From Methylobacterium sp. (lineage in GTDB: Bacteria; Pseudomonadota; Alphaproteobacteria; Rhizobiales; Beijerinckiaceae): DNA of 64,000 nt. The DNA lies in NCBI RefSeq assembly GCF_019745455.1, contig NZ_JAIETD010000124.1, positions 1 to 64,000 of the forward strand, read 5' to 3'. The notes under the pieces are model-generated. The model saw nothing but the letters and a program-made list of their open reading frames with translations. It was not told the DNA's origin and searched no databases. Shown here piece by piece: positions 35,209 through 44,413 of this stretch. Both the position numbers and the translations under genes were made by a program. The number at the start of each line of letters is the position of its first letter. Position 1 is the first letter of the stretch.

Positions 35209-37715
35209 GCGAGCCCCATCAGTTTCTCGGGCCGCAGGGCATGGGGGCCGTTCGGGAAGTAGCGGCCGGCGATGGCATCGGCCAGCGTCTCGAACGAGGC
35301 TTCCAGCCGGGCGAGCGAGGCGCTGTCGAAATCGGCCGCCTCGCCGGTGGAGAACTCGGCCCGCAACTGCAGGGCGAGGCGGCGATGCGGCTCGGGCAGG
35401 CCGTCGGCGCGGAGGGCCGGCAAGTCGTCGAGGTGCCGCGTGATCGCCTCGATCTGGAAGGCCACCGAGCGAGGGTTGAAGGCGTCGAGCAGAACCATGT
35501 CTCGCACCGGGTCGAGGGCGACACCGTGCATGTAGCGCGCGCCGTAGGTGATGTGCGAATCGCAGAGCGACAGCATCACGGCGAGATCCTCGGCCCCCGC
35601 CTCGTCGCCGGCAAAGCGCAGGGCCAGGGCACAGGTATTGATCGCCCGCTCGATGCGCCGGCCGAGGTCGACGAAGTGCCAGCCGGCGGTGCGGTTCATG
35701 TTCTCCTGCGCCAGGCCCGACAGGGCGGCGACATGGCTGAGTGCCCGTTCCGCCAGCCCGAGGAGCTGGGCTTCGGCGCGCGCCTCGCCGTCGCCGTGGT
35801 CGAGGGCATCGCGCAGGTCCGTGAGCACACGCCAAGCCTCGCTCGAGAGCCGTTCGCGCAAGGAGGCGGCGTTCGCCTGGGCCGAGAGCCCGTGCGAGAG
35901 CGCCGAGCCGTGGACATCGCGCCCGCACAGGGCTTCGCGGGCAAGATAGGCGGTAGGCAGGTCCGGCGCGCTGATCGCGCCCCACTCGTCGAGGATGGCG
36001 CGGATGCGAAGCGCCGTCGGCGCCTTCGCGTCGCCGGCGAGGTCGGCGACCACCGCGTCGCCGACGCTGCCGAGATGCGCGACGACGAGGCGGATGACGA
36101 TCTCGGCGCGCTCGACGTAGCGGCCGAACCAGAACAGGTTGTCGGCGGCCCGCGACGGCAGGTGGCCGGCGATGCGGCGCACGCGGGGCGCGCCCTGCTG
36201 GATCAGCGAGACCGGCTCGACCGGCCTGTCCGACAGGATCCAGACATCTGCCGCCTTGATCCCGGCCCGCATCTCGATCGGTTCGACGTCGGGCCGCTCC
36301 GACATCCGGCAGAAGCCGCCGGGCATGACCCGCCAGCCGTCGGGCGTCGCCGCCGCGAAGACCCGGAGCACGAAGGGCCGCGGCACGAGGCGAAGGGTGC
36401 CGCTGCCCCGCTCCCAGCCGGGCGTCGTCGAGAGCGGTGCAGCTTCCTCGGCGACATAGTCGAAGGACCGGTCGCGCAGGGCCGCCACCAGCCGCTCCTG
36501 TTCGGCGCCCAGCGCATGGGGACCGAGGATCGCATCGCGGGTCATGCCCTTGCCCGGCGTCGCCACCGGCCGCAGCGTCAGCTCGTCGAGCCTGTCGCGG
36601 ACATGAGCGAGGGAATCGGGGTCGCCGCACCACCAGGAGCGCGAGCCCTGGAGAGCCAGGTCCTCCCCGAGGACCCGGCGTGCGATGCCCGGCAGGTAGG
36701 GGGCGAGCGCGCCGGATTCGAGAATCCCCGACCCCGGCATGTTGCCGACGACGAGGCTGCCCGCGCGCAGGGCCTCGATCAGGCCGGGGACGCCGAGGCG
36801 CGAGGCGGGATTGAGCTCGATCGGGTCCATGAAATCGGAATCGATCCGGCGCCAGAGCACGTCGGCCCGCTTGAGTCCTGAGACCGTGCGCACGTGCAGG
36901 ACGCCGTCCTGGGTAACCAGGTCGTCGCCCTCCACGAGGAGCAGGCCGAGATAGCGCGCCAGCGCCGCCTGCTCGACATAGGTCGAACTCATCGGTCCCG
37001 ATGTCAGGAGGCAGATGCGTGGGTCGCTGCGCTGCGCGCCGACGACGAGGCCCTCGCGGAAGGCCTGGAAGAAGTTCGCCAACCGCTCGACGTGGAGATC
37101 GGTGTAGAGATCCGGAAACGCGCGGCTGAGGACGAGGCGATTCTCCAGGGCGTAGCCCGGACCCGAAGGCGACTGCGTCCGGTCTGCGAGCACGCGCCAG
37201 CACCCGTCCGGTCCCCGCCCGATATCGGCGGCGTAGAGCTTGAGCCAGCGGCCGCCCGGCGGCGATACGCCGTGCAGCGGTCGCAGGAATTCCGGGCTTC
37301 CGGCCACCGCTGCGGCGGGAAGCAGTCCCTCGGCGACGAGGCTCCCTGCCCCGTAGATGTCGGAGAGGATCCATTCCATCAGCCCTGCGCGCTGGACGAT
37401 GCCCTCGCTCAAAGCCCGCCACTCCGCCTCCTCGATGACGAGGGGCATCGAGCCGAGGGGCCAGGCATGGTCGCGCTTGTCGCCGTAGATCCGGTACGAG
37501 ATGCCGGCATCGCGGATATGGCGCTCGGCCGAAGCGAAGCGCGCGGCGATCTCGGATTCGCCCATGGCGCCGAGGCGGCCGAGGACGCGCGGCCACGCAC
37601 CCTTCGCGTGTCCATTGGCATCCATGAACTCGTCGGGCACGCCGGGCTGCGGTCGATAGCCCGCGGTCCAGCGCGCGATACGTTCCGCAGCCACTTGTCC
37701 GACCGGATCGCTCAT
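35205..37715 (-). CDS. Circularly permuted ATP-grasp / alpha-E fusion protein
   Basis: The 836-residue protein combines a circularly permuted ATP-grasp domain (about 1-490; PLGSMPLVIEEAEWRAL, RLANFFQAFREGLV, GDDLVTQDGVLHVRTVSGLKRADVLWRRID, and GKGMTRDAILGP) and a C-terminal all-helical alpha-E domain (about 510-836; SRAADNLFWFGRYVERAE, NRTAGWHFVDLGRRIERA, SDITYG-like SHITYGARY, and the final GRYFPNGPH). In many bacteria these are two genes; here they are fused. The ATP-grasp part is expected to ligate amino acids or peptides through acyl-phosphates; alpha-E is thought to assist. ATG 37715 overlaps the upstream stop by 4 bases, so the three genes are translationally coupled. Confidence 0.9.
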   Translation of the reverse strand: MSDPVGQVAAERIARWTAGYRPQPGVPDEFMDANGHAKGAWPRVLGRLGAMGESEIAARFASAERHIRDAGISYRIYGDKRDHAWPLGSMPLVIEEAEWRALSEGIVQRAGLMEWILSDIYGAGSLVAEGLLPAAAVAGSPEFLRPLHGVSPPGGRWLKLYAADIGRGPDGCWRVLADRTQSPSGPGYALENRLVLSRAFPDLYTDLHVERLANFFQAFREGLVVGAQRSDPRICLLTSGPMSSTYVEQAALARYLGLLLVEGDDLVTQDGVLHVRTVSGLKRADVLWRRIDSDFMDPIELNPASRLGVPGLIEALRAGSLVVGNMPGSGILESGALAPYLPGIARRVLGEDLALQGSRSWWCGDPDSLAHVRDRLDELTLRPVATPGKGMTRDAILGPHALGAEQERLVAALRDRSFDYVAEEAAPLSTTPGWERGSGTLRLVPRPFVLRVFAAATPDGWRVMPGGFCRMSERPDVEPIEMRAGIKAADVWILSDRPVEPVSLIQQGAPRVRRIAGHLPSRAADNLFWFGRYVERAEIVIRLVVAHLGSVGDAVVADLAGDAKAPTALRIRAILDEWGAISAPDLPTAYLAREALCGRDVHGSALSHGLSAQANAASLRERLSSEAWRVLTDLRDALDHGDGEARAEAQLLGLAERALSHVAALSGLAQENMNRTAGWHFVDLGRRIERAINTCALALRFAGDEAGAEDLAVMLSLCDSHITYGARYMHGVALDPVRDMVLLDAFNPRSVAFQIEAITRHLDDLPALRADGLPEPHRRLALQLRAEFSTGEAADFDSASLARLEASFETLADAIAGRYFPNGPHALRPEKLMGLA

Positions 37716-40700
37716 GTCGGCGCCGGAACCCGCATGTCGAGGGTCATGGGGAATTCGCGGCTGATCTCCTCTTGCGGCATCGCCACCTTGCCGGGGGTGT
37801 GGCCGTGGGCCTCGAAGCGGGCGAGGCGGCGTCCTTCCGCCTCGTAGGTGTTGACCGGGAAGGTCTCGTAATTGCGGCCGCCCGGATGGCTGACATGATA
37901 GCGGCAGCCGCCGAGGGAGCGCCCGCTCCACGAATCGAGGATGTCGATGGTCAGCGGCGCATGCGGCGGGATCGTGGGATGCATCGAGGAGGCCGGCTGC
38001 CAGGCCTTGAAGCGCAGGCCCGCCACCGCCTCGCCCGAGACCCCCGTGGAGGTCATCGGCAAGCGCCGACCGTTACAGGCAATGACGTGGCGACCCGGCA
38101 CGAAACCGGTCGCCTTCACCTGGAGTCGCTCGACCGATGAATCGACGTAGCGCACCGTGCCGCCGATTGCCCCCTCCTCCCCGAGAACGTGCCAGGGCTC
38201 CAATGCCTGGCGCAATTCGAGACTCACCCCGTCCTGCTCGATGCTGCCGAAGACGGGGAATCGGAACTCGTACTGCGCCTGGAAGGCCGCCGCATCGAAG
38301 TCGTAGCCGGCCGTGCGCAGATCGCCGAGGACACCGAGGAAATCGGTCCAGAGGAAGTGGGGCAACATGAAGCGGTCGTGCAGGCCGGTGCCCCAGCGGA
38401 CGCATCTACCGTCCTGCGGCTCCCGCCAGAGCCACGCCACGATGGCGCGCAGGAGGAGCTGCTGCGCGAGACTCATGCGCGGGTCCGGCGGCATCTCGAA
38501 ACCACGGAACTCGAGGAGCCCTAGGCGGCCCGTCGGCCCGTCCGGCGAGTAGAGCTTGTCGATGCAGATTTCGGAACGGTGGGTGTTGCCCGTGACGTCG
38601 ACGAGGATGTTGCGGAAGATCCGGTCGACGAGCCAGCGCGGGATATTGGGCTCGTCGGGTTTCGGCACCTGGGCGAGGGCGATCTCGAGCTCGTAGAGCC
38701 CGTCATGCCGCGCCTCGTCCATGCGCGGCGCCTGGCTCGTCGGGCCGATATAGAGGCCGGAGAACAGGTAGGAGAGGCTCGGATGGCGCTGCCAGTACAG
38801 CACCAGGCTCTTCAGCAAATCGGGCCGGCGCAGAAACGGAGAATCGTCCGGTGTCGCACCGCCGAGGACGACGTGATTGCCGCCGCCCGTGCCGGTATGA
38901 CGCCCGTCGATCATGAACTTCTGGGCGCCGAGCCGGATCTGCCGGGCATCCTCGTAGAGCTCGCTCGTGATGGTGACGGCCTCGCGCCAGCTCGAGGCGG
39001 GATGGACGTTGACCTCGATCACCCCAGGGTCCGGGGTCACCTTGATGACGCCGATGCGCGGGTCGTAGGGCGGCTCGTAGCCCTCGATGTGCAGCGGCAG
39101 CTTCAGCTTCGTGGCCACGGTCTCGAGATGGCCGAGGAGTTCGAGGTACTCCTCCGCCCGCTGCAACGGCGGCATGAACACGTGCAGCACCCCATCGCGC
39201 GGCTCGATCGCCAACGCGGTTCGGACGGCGACGCCGGTCACGCCCGATCCGTTGACGGTTTTCTCGCCGGGATGGCCCTCTGGCAGCGCACCGCGCCGCT
39301 CCAGCGGGTCCTGAGGCTGGTAATAGGGATAGTGCTCGGGCGGCACGTGGGGGAGCGAGGAGAGCGGCAGGCGGTAGCCCGCCGGGGAATCGCCGGGAGT
39401 CAGGAAGGCGTGGCCCCGGCGGAACTCCCAGGGCTCCGAGATCCATTGCCGGACCTCGTCGTCGCCCTTGCCGATGGGAAGGCTCGCCAATGGCAGCGCG
39501 TAGCCGGTGGGTTCCCCAAGGCCACGGGCAAAGACTCGGGCGATTCGGGTATTGGTCTCGGGGTTGGGCAGCTTGGCATCGGCGGTCGTGACGTTGACCG
39601 GCAACTCGTCCTTCTTGTCCTCCCAATAGACCGGATCCTCATAGGCCGGCAGGACATAGGCCGAGAGCCCGAGGGTCGAGGCGAGGCCGTCGATGAGGGC
39701 CTTCGCCTGGTCGATCGTCGCCTCGCCTGGTCCGGTCTCCGAGGCGATGAGATCGGGGTTTCGCCAGATGGGCTTGCCGTCCTTGCGCCAGAACAGGGCA
39801 AAGGCCCAGCGCGGCAGGCTCTCGCCCGGATACCACTTGCCCTGGCCGTAATGGAGCATCCCGCCGGGCGCGAACCGGGTACGCAGGCGACGAATGAGCT
39901 TGTCCGCGAGGCCGCGCTTCGTCGGACCGACGGCCGAGGCGTTCCACTCGGGCGACTCGAAATCATCGATCGAGACGAAGGTTGGCTCGCCACCCATGGT
40001 AAGGCGGACGTCCTGCTCGGCGAGGTCAGCGTCGATGCGCTCGCCGAGTGCGTCCATCGCCGTCCAGACGTCGTCCGAAAACGGCTTGGTGATGCGCGGC
40101 GCCTCGGCCACGCGGGTCACCGTCATCTCGAAGCCGAACTCGACCTTGGCCGGTTCGGCGAGGCCCGAGATCGGCGCTGCGGAGCGATAATGCGGCGTTG
40201 CTGCCAACGGAATGTGGCCTTCGCCGCAGAGAAGCCCCGAGGTGGCGTCGAGGCCGATCCAGCCCGCGCCCGGTAGGTAGACCTCGGCCCAGGCGTGAAG
40301 GTCGGTGAAGTCCGTGGTGGTGCCGGCCGGGCCGTCGACGGCGGTGGTGTCCGGGATGAGCTGGATCAGGTAGCCCGACACGAACCGCGCCGCGAGTCCG
40401 ATCCGCCGCAGCACCTGCACCAGGAGCCAGGCGGAGTCGCGGCAGGAGCCGCTCTTGAGGGTCAGGGTCTCGGCCGGGCTCTGGACGCCCGGTTCCATCC
40501 TGACGCCGTAGGCGACCTCGGAGGCGATCTGCGCGTTGAGCGCCACGAGGAACAGCACCGTGTTCGGCTCGCTCGGCAGCCGCTCCAGGAAGGCGTCGAT
40601 CTCCGGCCCTGTGGCGTCGTCGGTGGCGAGATAGGGCTTGAGCTCGGCGGTGAGTTCCGGGTCGTAGTCGAACGGCCGGGCCTGTGCGTAATCCTCGACG

Positions 40701-40981
40701 AAGAAGTCGAACGGGTTGATCACAGCCATGTCGGCGGTGATGTCGACCTCGATCTTCAGTTCCTTGGCCTTCTCAGGGAAGACGAGGCGGGCGAGCCAGT
40801 TGCCGTTCGGGTCCTGCTGCCAGTTGATGAAGTGGTTCTCGGGCGTGACCTTGAGCGAATAGGCCGGCACCTTCGTGCGCGTATGCGGCGCAGGACGCAG
40901 GCGCACCACCTGAGGGCCGAGCGAGATCGGCCTGTCGTAGGTGTAGTGCGTGACGTGGTGCAGGGCGGCTTTGATCGACAC
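37712..40981 (-). CDS. Transglutaminase-DUF2126 (amidoligase) fusion protein
   Basis: The 1089-residue protein has an N-terminal bacterial transglutaminase (about 1-270; MSIKAALHHVTHYTYDRPI, Cys in LKSGSCRDSAWLLVQVLRR, His in TDLHAWAEVYLPG, Asp in WIGLDATSG) followed by a very large DUF2126 domain (about 300-1089; RLTMGGEPTFVSIDDFESPEWN, DGRHTGTGGGNHVVLGGATPDDSPFLRRPD, GLLEFRGFEMPPDPRMSL, CRYHVSHPGGRNYETFPVN). DUF2126 is described as an amidoligase-type domain in the glutamine-synthetase-like fold (GGNHV region). It is the first gene of the three-gene operon, predicted to make or remodel a peptide-like product. Confidence 0.92.
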   Translation of the reverse strand: MSIKAALHHVTHYTYDRPISLGPQVVRLRPAPHTRTKVPAYSLKVTPENHFINWQQDPNGNWLARLVFPEKAKELKIEVDITADMAVINPFDFFVEDYAQARPFDYDPELTAELKPYLATDDATGPEIDAFLERLPSEPNTVLFLVALNAQIASEVAYGVRMEPGVQSPAETLTLKSGSCRDSAWLLVQVLRRIGLAARFVSGYLIQLIPDTTAVDGPAGTTTDFTDLHAWAEVYLPGAGWIGLDATSGLLCGEGHIPLAATPHYRSAAPISGLAEPAKVEFGFEMTVTRVAEAPRITKPFSDDVWTAMDALGERIDADLAEQDVRLTMGGEPTFVSIDDFESPEWNASAVGPTKRGLADKLIRRLRTRFAPGGMLHYGQGKWYPGESLPRWAFALFWRKDGKPIWRNPDLIASETGPGEATIDQAKALIDGLASTLGLSAYVLPAYEDPVYWEDKKDELPVNVTTADAKLPNPETNTRIARVFARGLGEPTGYALPLASLPIGKGDDEVRQWISEPWEFRRGHAFLTPGDSPAGYRLPLSSLPHVPPEHYPYYQPQDPLERRGALPEGHPGEKTVNGSGVTGVAVRTALAIEPRDGVLHVFMPPLQRAEEYLELLGHLETVATKLKLPLHIEGYEPPYDPRIGVIKVTPDPGVIEVNVHPASSWREAVTITSELYEDARQIRLGAQKFMIDGRHTGTGGGNHVVLGGATPDDSPFLRRPDLLKSLVLYWQRHPSLSYLFSGLYIGPTSQAPRMDEARHDGLYELEIALAQVPKPDEPNIPRWLVDRIFRNILVDVTGNTHRSEICIDKLYSPDGPTGRLGLLEFRGFEMPPDPRMSLAQQLLLRAIVAWLWREPQDGRCVRWGTGLHDRFMLPHFLWTDFLGVLGDLRTAGYDFDAAAFQAQYEFRFPVFGSIEQDGVSLELRQALEPWHVLGEEGAIGGTVRYVDSSVERLQVKATGFVPGRHVIACNGRRLPMTSTGVSGEAVAGLRFKAWQPASSMHPTIPPHAPLTIDILDSWSGRSLGGCRYHVSHPGGRNYETFPVNTYEAEGRRLARFEAHGHTPGKVAMPQEEISREFPMTLDMRVPAPT

Positions 40982-41349
40982 GGAGGCTCCCGCGAGGTTG
41001 AGTCTGCAAGGTGTTCGGCAGCGAGGCCCGCTCTGGCGAGCGGACGATCGAAACCCCGGATCGATCCGCAGATCGAAACCGGTCCGCGCGTTCTATAGGA
41101 CGGCGATGGTACGTCTGTAACGGCGCCGGCGCGACCCCGATTCCGGCATGGTCCTCCAAGGCGTCCCGGGAGTTGTTGCCATGGCTTCGAGCCGCGCCTT
41201 CGGCCGGAAGCAAATCCCGTGCATCATGGGCCCGTGTAGGTCATGGCGGGAACTTCGCGAGCCGCCGGTGCCTTGTCCGATGACGGCCATCGACGGCGCA
41301 CCGGCATCGGGGATCGCCGAGGAGTTGGTTTGGCCAGCGTGACCCCGTC
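40982..41349. other. Divergent intergenic region
   Basis: This 368-base interval separates the amidoligase operon from the divergent metallopeptidase gene and should contain both promoters. I see no clear gene, no strong promoter match and no large hairpin; small open frames here (for example 41148-41342) lack a ribosome binding site and homology. Confidence 0.4.
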
Positions 41350-42504
41350 ATGAAGATCTTCCAATGCCAGGCCTGCGACCAGCCGGTCAGCTTCGAGAGC
41401 AGCCGTTGCGACAGCTGCCAGCGCCGGCTCGGCTATGTCGGAGGCGTCCACGAGGTCTCTGCCCTGGAGCCGTCCGGAGACCTCTGGCACGCCTATGCCG
41501 ATCCGGGCCGCAAGTACCGCTTCTGCGCCAACGCCGCCTACGACGCATGCAACTGGCTGGTGCCGGAGGACAGCACCGACCGCTTCTGCTCCGCCTGCCG
41601 CCACAACCGAATGGTTCCGGACCTCGCCATCGCTTGGAACCTGACCCGCTGGCGCCAGATCGAGGCTGCCAAGCACCGGCTGTTCTACTCGCTGATGCGC
41701 CTCAACCTGCCTTTGACGACGCGCGACGAGGATCCTGTCAGCGGCCTCGCCTTCGACTTCCTGGTGGACCCGGCAGAGAGCTATCGGATCGGGCCTCCGG
41801 TGCTGACCGGCCACCTCGACGGCCTCATCACCATGAACATCGCCGAAGCGGACGACGTCGAGCGCGAGCGCCGCCGGATGCTGTTCGGAGAGTATTACCG
41901 CACCCTCCTCGGCCATTTCCGACACGAAATCGGGCATTATTTCTGGACTGTCCTCGTCCGCCACGACGACAGCCTGTGGGCCTTCCGCGACCTGTTCGGC
42001 GACGAGAGCCGGAACTACGCCGCCGCACTTCAACGCCATCACAGTCACGGTCCGCCCGAGGATTGGGCGGAGGGCTATGTCAGCGCTTACGCGACTTGCC
42101 ACCCGTGGGAAGATTTCGCCGAGACCTGGGCGCATTACCTCCACATCGTCGACACGCTGGAGACGGCCAGCGTGTTCGGCCTGTGCATCGACCCACGACT
42201 ACGGCAGAAGATGACGCCGGCCGTGACGGTGGATTTCGATCCCTACCAGAGCCCCGACCTCGACCGGATGATCGAGGCGTGGCTGCCGCTCACCTATGCG
42301 ATCAACTCTCTGAGCCGCTCGATGGGCCAGCCTGCCCTCTACCCGTTCAAGCTGACGCCCGCGGTGATCGCGAAGCTGTCCTTCGTGCATGAGCGTGTCT
42401 ACGCGGTGCAGGGCCATACGCCGTCACAGGGCGACGCAAGCACCGAAACCCTCAAGGCGATGATCACCGGGCTTCGCCAGCGGGTCGCGGCGCCTAACGT
42501 GTGA
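41350..42504 (+). CDS. Putative zinc-binding metallopeptidase with N-terminal zinc ribbon
   Basis: The 384-residue protein has an N-terminal pair of zinc-ribbon CxxC motifs (CQACDQPVSFESSRCDSC; later CANAAYDACNWLV...CSACRHN) and a peptidase core with HEIGHYFW (HExxH, about 196-203), and a downstream segment AYATCHPWEDFAETWAHYLH containing the third ligand Glu/His. That architecture matches the putative zinc-binding metallopeptidase family (Peptidase_Mx), often encoded next to transglutaminase/ATP-grasp clusters. It is cytoplasmic in the absence of a signal peptide. It would cleave or mature the product of the neighbouring operon, an inference from context. Confidence 0.88.
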   Translation: MKIFQCQACDQPVSFESSRCDSCQRRLGYVGGVHEVSALEPSGDLWHAYADPGRKYRFCANAAYDACNWLVPEDSTDRFCSACRHNRMVPDLAIAWNLTRWRQIEAAKHRLFYSLMRLNLPLTTRDEDPVSGLAFDFLVDPAESYRIGPPVLTGHLDGLITMNIAEADDVERERRRMLFGEYYRTLLGHFRHEIGHYFWTVLVRHDDSLWAFRDLFGDESRNYAAALQRHHSHGPPEDWAEGYVSAYATCHPWEDFAETWAHYLHIVDTLETASVFGLCIDPRLRQKMTPAVTVDFDPYQSPDLDRMIEAWLPLTYAINSLSRSMGQPALYPFKLTPAVIAKLSFVHERVYAVQGHTPSQGDASTETLKAMITGLRQRVAAPNV

Positions 42505-42558
42505 GGAAGAGCCGCGTGTCGCCAACCGGCCGATACGGTCCGCCAAGACGATGGGCGA

Positions 42559-42975
42559 TCAATCCGGTTCCGGACGACTCCCTGCCGGATCAGCTTCCAG
42601 CAACGCCGTCACGCGGGCAATGAACCGATCAGCCCCTGCCAGCAAGGCCTCGGCATCGCCGATGGTGATCGCGATACCCGGTCCGACACCGTAATCGCCG
42701 ATTTCCTTGTATTTGTAGGCGCGCGCCAGGAACGTCAGCAGATCGCGATCGGATGGTGGCGGCCCGCGCAGCAATTGCGCCAGCGCCGCGCGAACGCCCG
42801 TATGTGTCTTGGCGATCCTGCCGGTCCGGGCCACCAGCAGAGCCTCGCTGGCGTGAAACGCCGCGTAATACGCTCCGCGTGCGGCGGCCTTTGCGAGGCC
42901 GATCCCCATGATCGCGCCGGCTTCGGCGAGTTCCTCCCGCGCCTTGGCGAGATAATCGCCGGCTTCGGGAGTCAC
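42559..42975 (-). CDS. HEPN domain protein (putative toxin of HEPN-MNT pair)
   Basis: The 138-residue protein is helical, with KAREELAEAG, ARGAYYAAFHASEALL and the conserved RIAKTH segment (R53-x4-H58), matching the R-x4-6-H motif of HEPN ribonucleases. The characterised HepT toxin needs R-x4-H-x-Y with Tyr modified by its antitoxin; here the residue after HT is Gly, so the Tyr is absent at that place, although YKYKE at about 87-91 supplies other tyrosines. The GTG start at 42975 overlaps the antitoxin-like gene stop by 4 bases. Likely toxin, or a degenerate or differently regulated relative. Confidence 0.8.
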   Translation of the reverse strand: MTPEAGDYLAKAREELAEAGAIMGIGLAKAAARGAYYAAFHASEALLVARTGRIAKTHTGVRAALAQLLRGPPPSDRDLLTFLARAYKYKEIGDYGVGPGIAITIGDAEALLAGADRFIARVTALLEADPAGSRPEPD

Positions 42976-43295
42976 AGGTCTCGGCCGTCGCGCCGCAGTT
43001 CCTGCATCAGTCCGGTGCGTTCGCGGTGGGAGCCTGCCCGTAGCGGCAGCGCATGAATCACGGCGCCAGTCTCGATCACGATGTCGGTCTCGATCTCGGC
43101 CAGGGTCCGGGCTTCCCGGTCGAAATCGCGCAGGTCATGCAGGAACACACCGACATCGTAGTCGGAATCCTGTCGGGCTTCGCCGCGGGCACGCGAGCCG
43201 AAGAGCACCAGGCGCTCGACTTGCGCGCCGTAGATCCGCTCTACCGCAGCGCGGAAGCGTGCGAGTACCGGATCGTCGTCCAGACGCACGGCCAT
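42972..43295 (-). CDS. MNT-type nucleotidyltransferase (putative antitoxin)
   Basis: From ATG 43295, with AAGGAG nine bases upstream, the product has 107 residues: a minimal nucleotidyltransferase with GSRARGEA at 33-40 and the metal-binding Asp45 and Asp47 in DSDYDVGV. MNT proteins paired with HEPN genes are antitoxins, which in studied cases AMPylate the HEPN partner. The gene is translationally coupled to the HEPN gene. A start at 43337 exists but has poorer context. Confidence 0.85.
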   Translation of the reverse strand: MAVRLDDDPVLARFRAAVERIYGAQVERLVLFGSRARGEARQDSDYDVGVFLHDLRDFDREARTLAEIETDIVIETGAVIHALPLRAGSHRERTGLMQELRRDGRDL

Positions 43296-43375
43296 CGCGC
43301 TGATCTCCTTACCGCCCACGTCTTCCTCATGACCCATCTATCATGGCGTGCTGCCGGGAGAAATGAAGGCGCGGA

Positions 43376-44413
43376 CTATGCGACCGCCGCCACCGCCTCC
43401 AACCGCTCCCTGAACGCCGCTCCCGCCTCGTCCGAGCGCCAGCAGGCGGCGCCATGGCCTGGGCCGACCTCGACGGTGGGCGGGACCTCCTTGTGGCAGC
43501 GGTCGATGGCGAGGAAGCAGCGCGGTGCGAAGGGGCAGCCGGGCTTGCGGTTGGCGAGGTCGGGCGGGCTGCCGGGAATCGTCTCCAGGCGCGAGCCCTT
43601 GACCAAAGCCCCGTCGGCGCGGCTGCTGAGCAGGCCGATCGTGTAGGGGTGGTTCGGGCTCAGCACGACCTGGCGCGCCGTGCCGGATTCGACGATGCGG
43701 CCGGCATACATCACGGCGATCCGGTCGGCGACCTCGACCGCGGCGCCGAGGTCGTGGGTGACGAAGATCGTCGAGAGGCCGAGTTCGGCCTGCAATTCGC
43801 GCAGCAGCAGCAGGATCTGGATCTGGACCGTGGCGTCCAGGGCCGTCGTCGGCTCGTCCGCGAGCAGAACCTTGGGCCGGCAGGCGAGCGCCAGGGCGAT
43901 CATCGCGCGCTGGCGCATGCCGCCGGACATCTCGTGCGGATAAGCGTCGAGACGCCTCTGCGGACTTGGGATGCGGACGCGCTCGAACAGCTCCAGGGCA
44001 CGCGCCCGTGCCTGCGTCTCGCTCAGGCCCTCGTGCCGGCGGATCGCCTCGGTGATCTGGCGCCCGACGGTGTAGACCGGGTCGAGGGCGAGCAACGGCT
44101 CCTGGAAGATCATCGCCACGGCCCGCCCGCGCAGACGGGTGAGTTCGCGTTTGGACATCGCCATGACGTCCTGGCCGGCGACACGAATCGAGCCCTCGAT
44201 CTTGGTCTTGTTCTCGGGGTTGAGGCGCATGATCGCCCGCAGCGTCACGCTCTTGCCCGAGCCAGACTCGCCGATGAGCGCCACCGCCTGGCCACGGCCG
44301 AGGACGAGATCGACGCCGTCGACGGCACGGACCTTCCCGCCGAAGGTGACGCTGAGGCCGCGGATCTCGACCGCCGGATCGGAGGAAGTGGGGGGAATCG
44401 CGGATGCCGTCAT
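43376..44413 (-). CDS. Peptide-type ABC transporter ATPase (DppD-like)
   Basis: The 345-residue ATPase has Walker A GESGSGKSVTL (about 52-62), the Q-loop AMIFQEPLLALDPVY, the signature MSGGMRQRAMIALAL, Walker B VLLADEPTTALD and the switch His in IFVTHDLG. The C-terminal Cys-rich segment (KPGCPFAPRCFLAIDRCHK) is the oligopeptide/dipeptide transporter C-terminal domain with a possible Fe-S cluster. Its ATG is in the last codons of the preceding ATPase gene. It is the last gene of a five-gene DppABCDF-like operon for peptides or a related small solute. Confidence 0.92.
   Translation of the reverse strand: MTASAIPPTSSDPAVEIRGLSVTFGGKVRAVDGVDLVLGRGQAVALIGESGSGKSVTLRAIMRLNPENKTKIEGSIRVAGQDVMAMSKRELTRLRGRAVAMIFQEPLLALDPVYTVGRQITEAIRRHEGLSETQARARALELFERVRIPSPQRRLDAYPHEMSGGMRQRAMIALALACRPKVLLADEPTTALDATVQIQILLLLRELQAELGLSTIFVTHDLGAAVEVADRIAVMYAGRIVESGTARQVVLSPNHPYTIGLLSSRADGALVKGSRLETIPGSPPDLANRKPGCPFAPRCFLAIDRCHKEVPPTVEVGPGHGAACWRSDEAGAAFRERLEAVAAVA

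Noticed and set aside
35241..36881. Long open frame antisense to the ATP-grasp gene (plus strand), about 546 codons
   Set aside because: High-GC DNA gives long antisense frames; this one has no ribosome binding site, and the Arg/Gly/Asp-rich translation has no domain. The coding strand gene is far better supported.
34288..37596. Single very long minus-strand frame covering the transglutaminase and much of the ATP-grasp gene
   Set aside because: Only the 3' 306 codons look like a protein. The upstream part is an out-of-frame shadow of the ATP-grasp gene; the GTG at 35208 overlapping the neighbour's stop is the likely start.
41148..41342. 64-codon plus-strand frame upstream of the metallopeptidase
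   Set aside because: No ribosome binding site and no recognisable sequence; it lies in a divergent promoter region.
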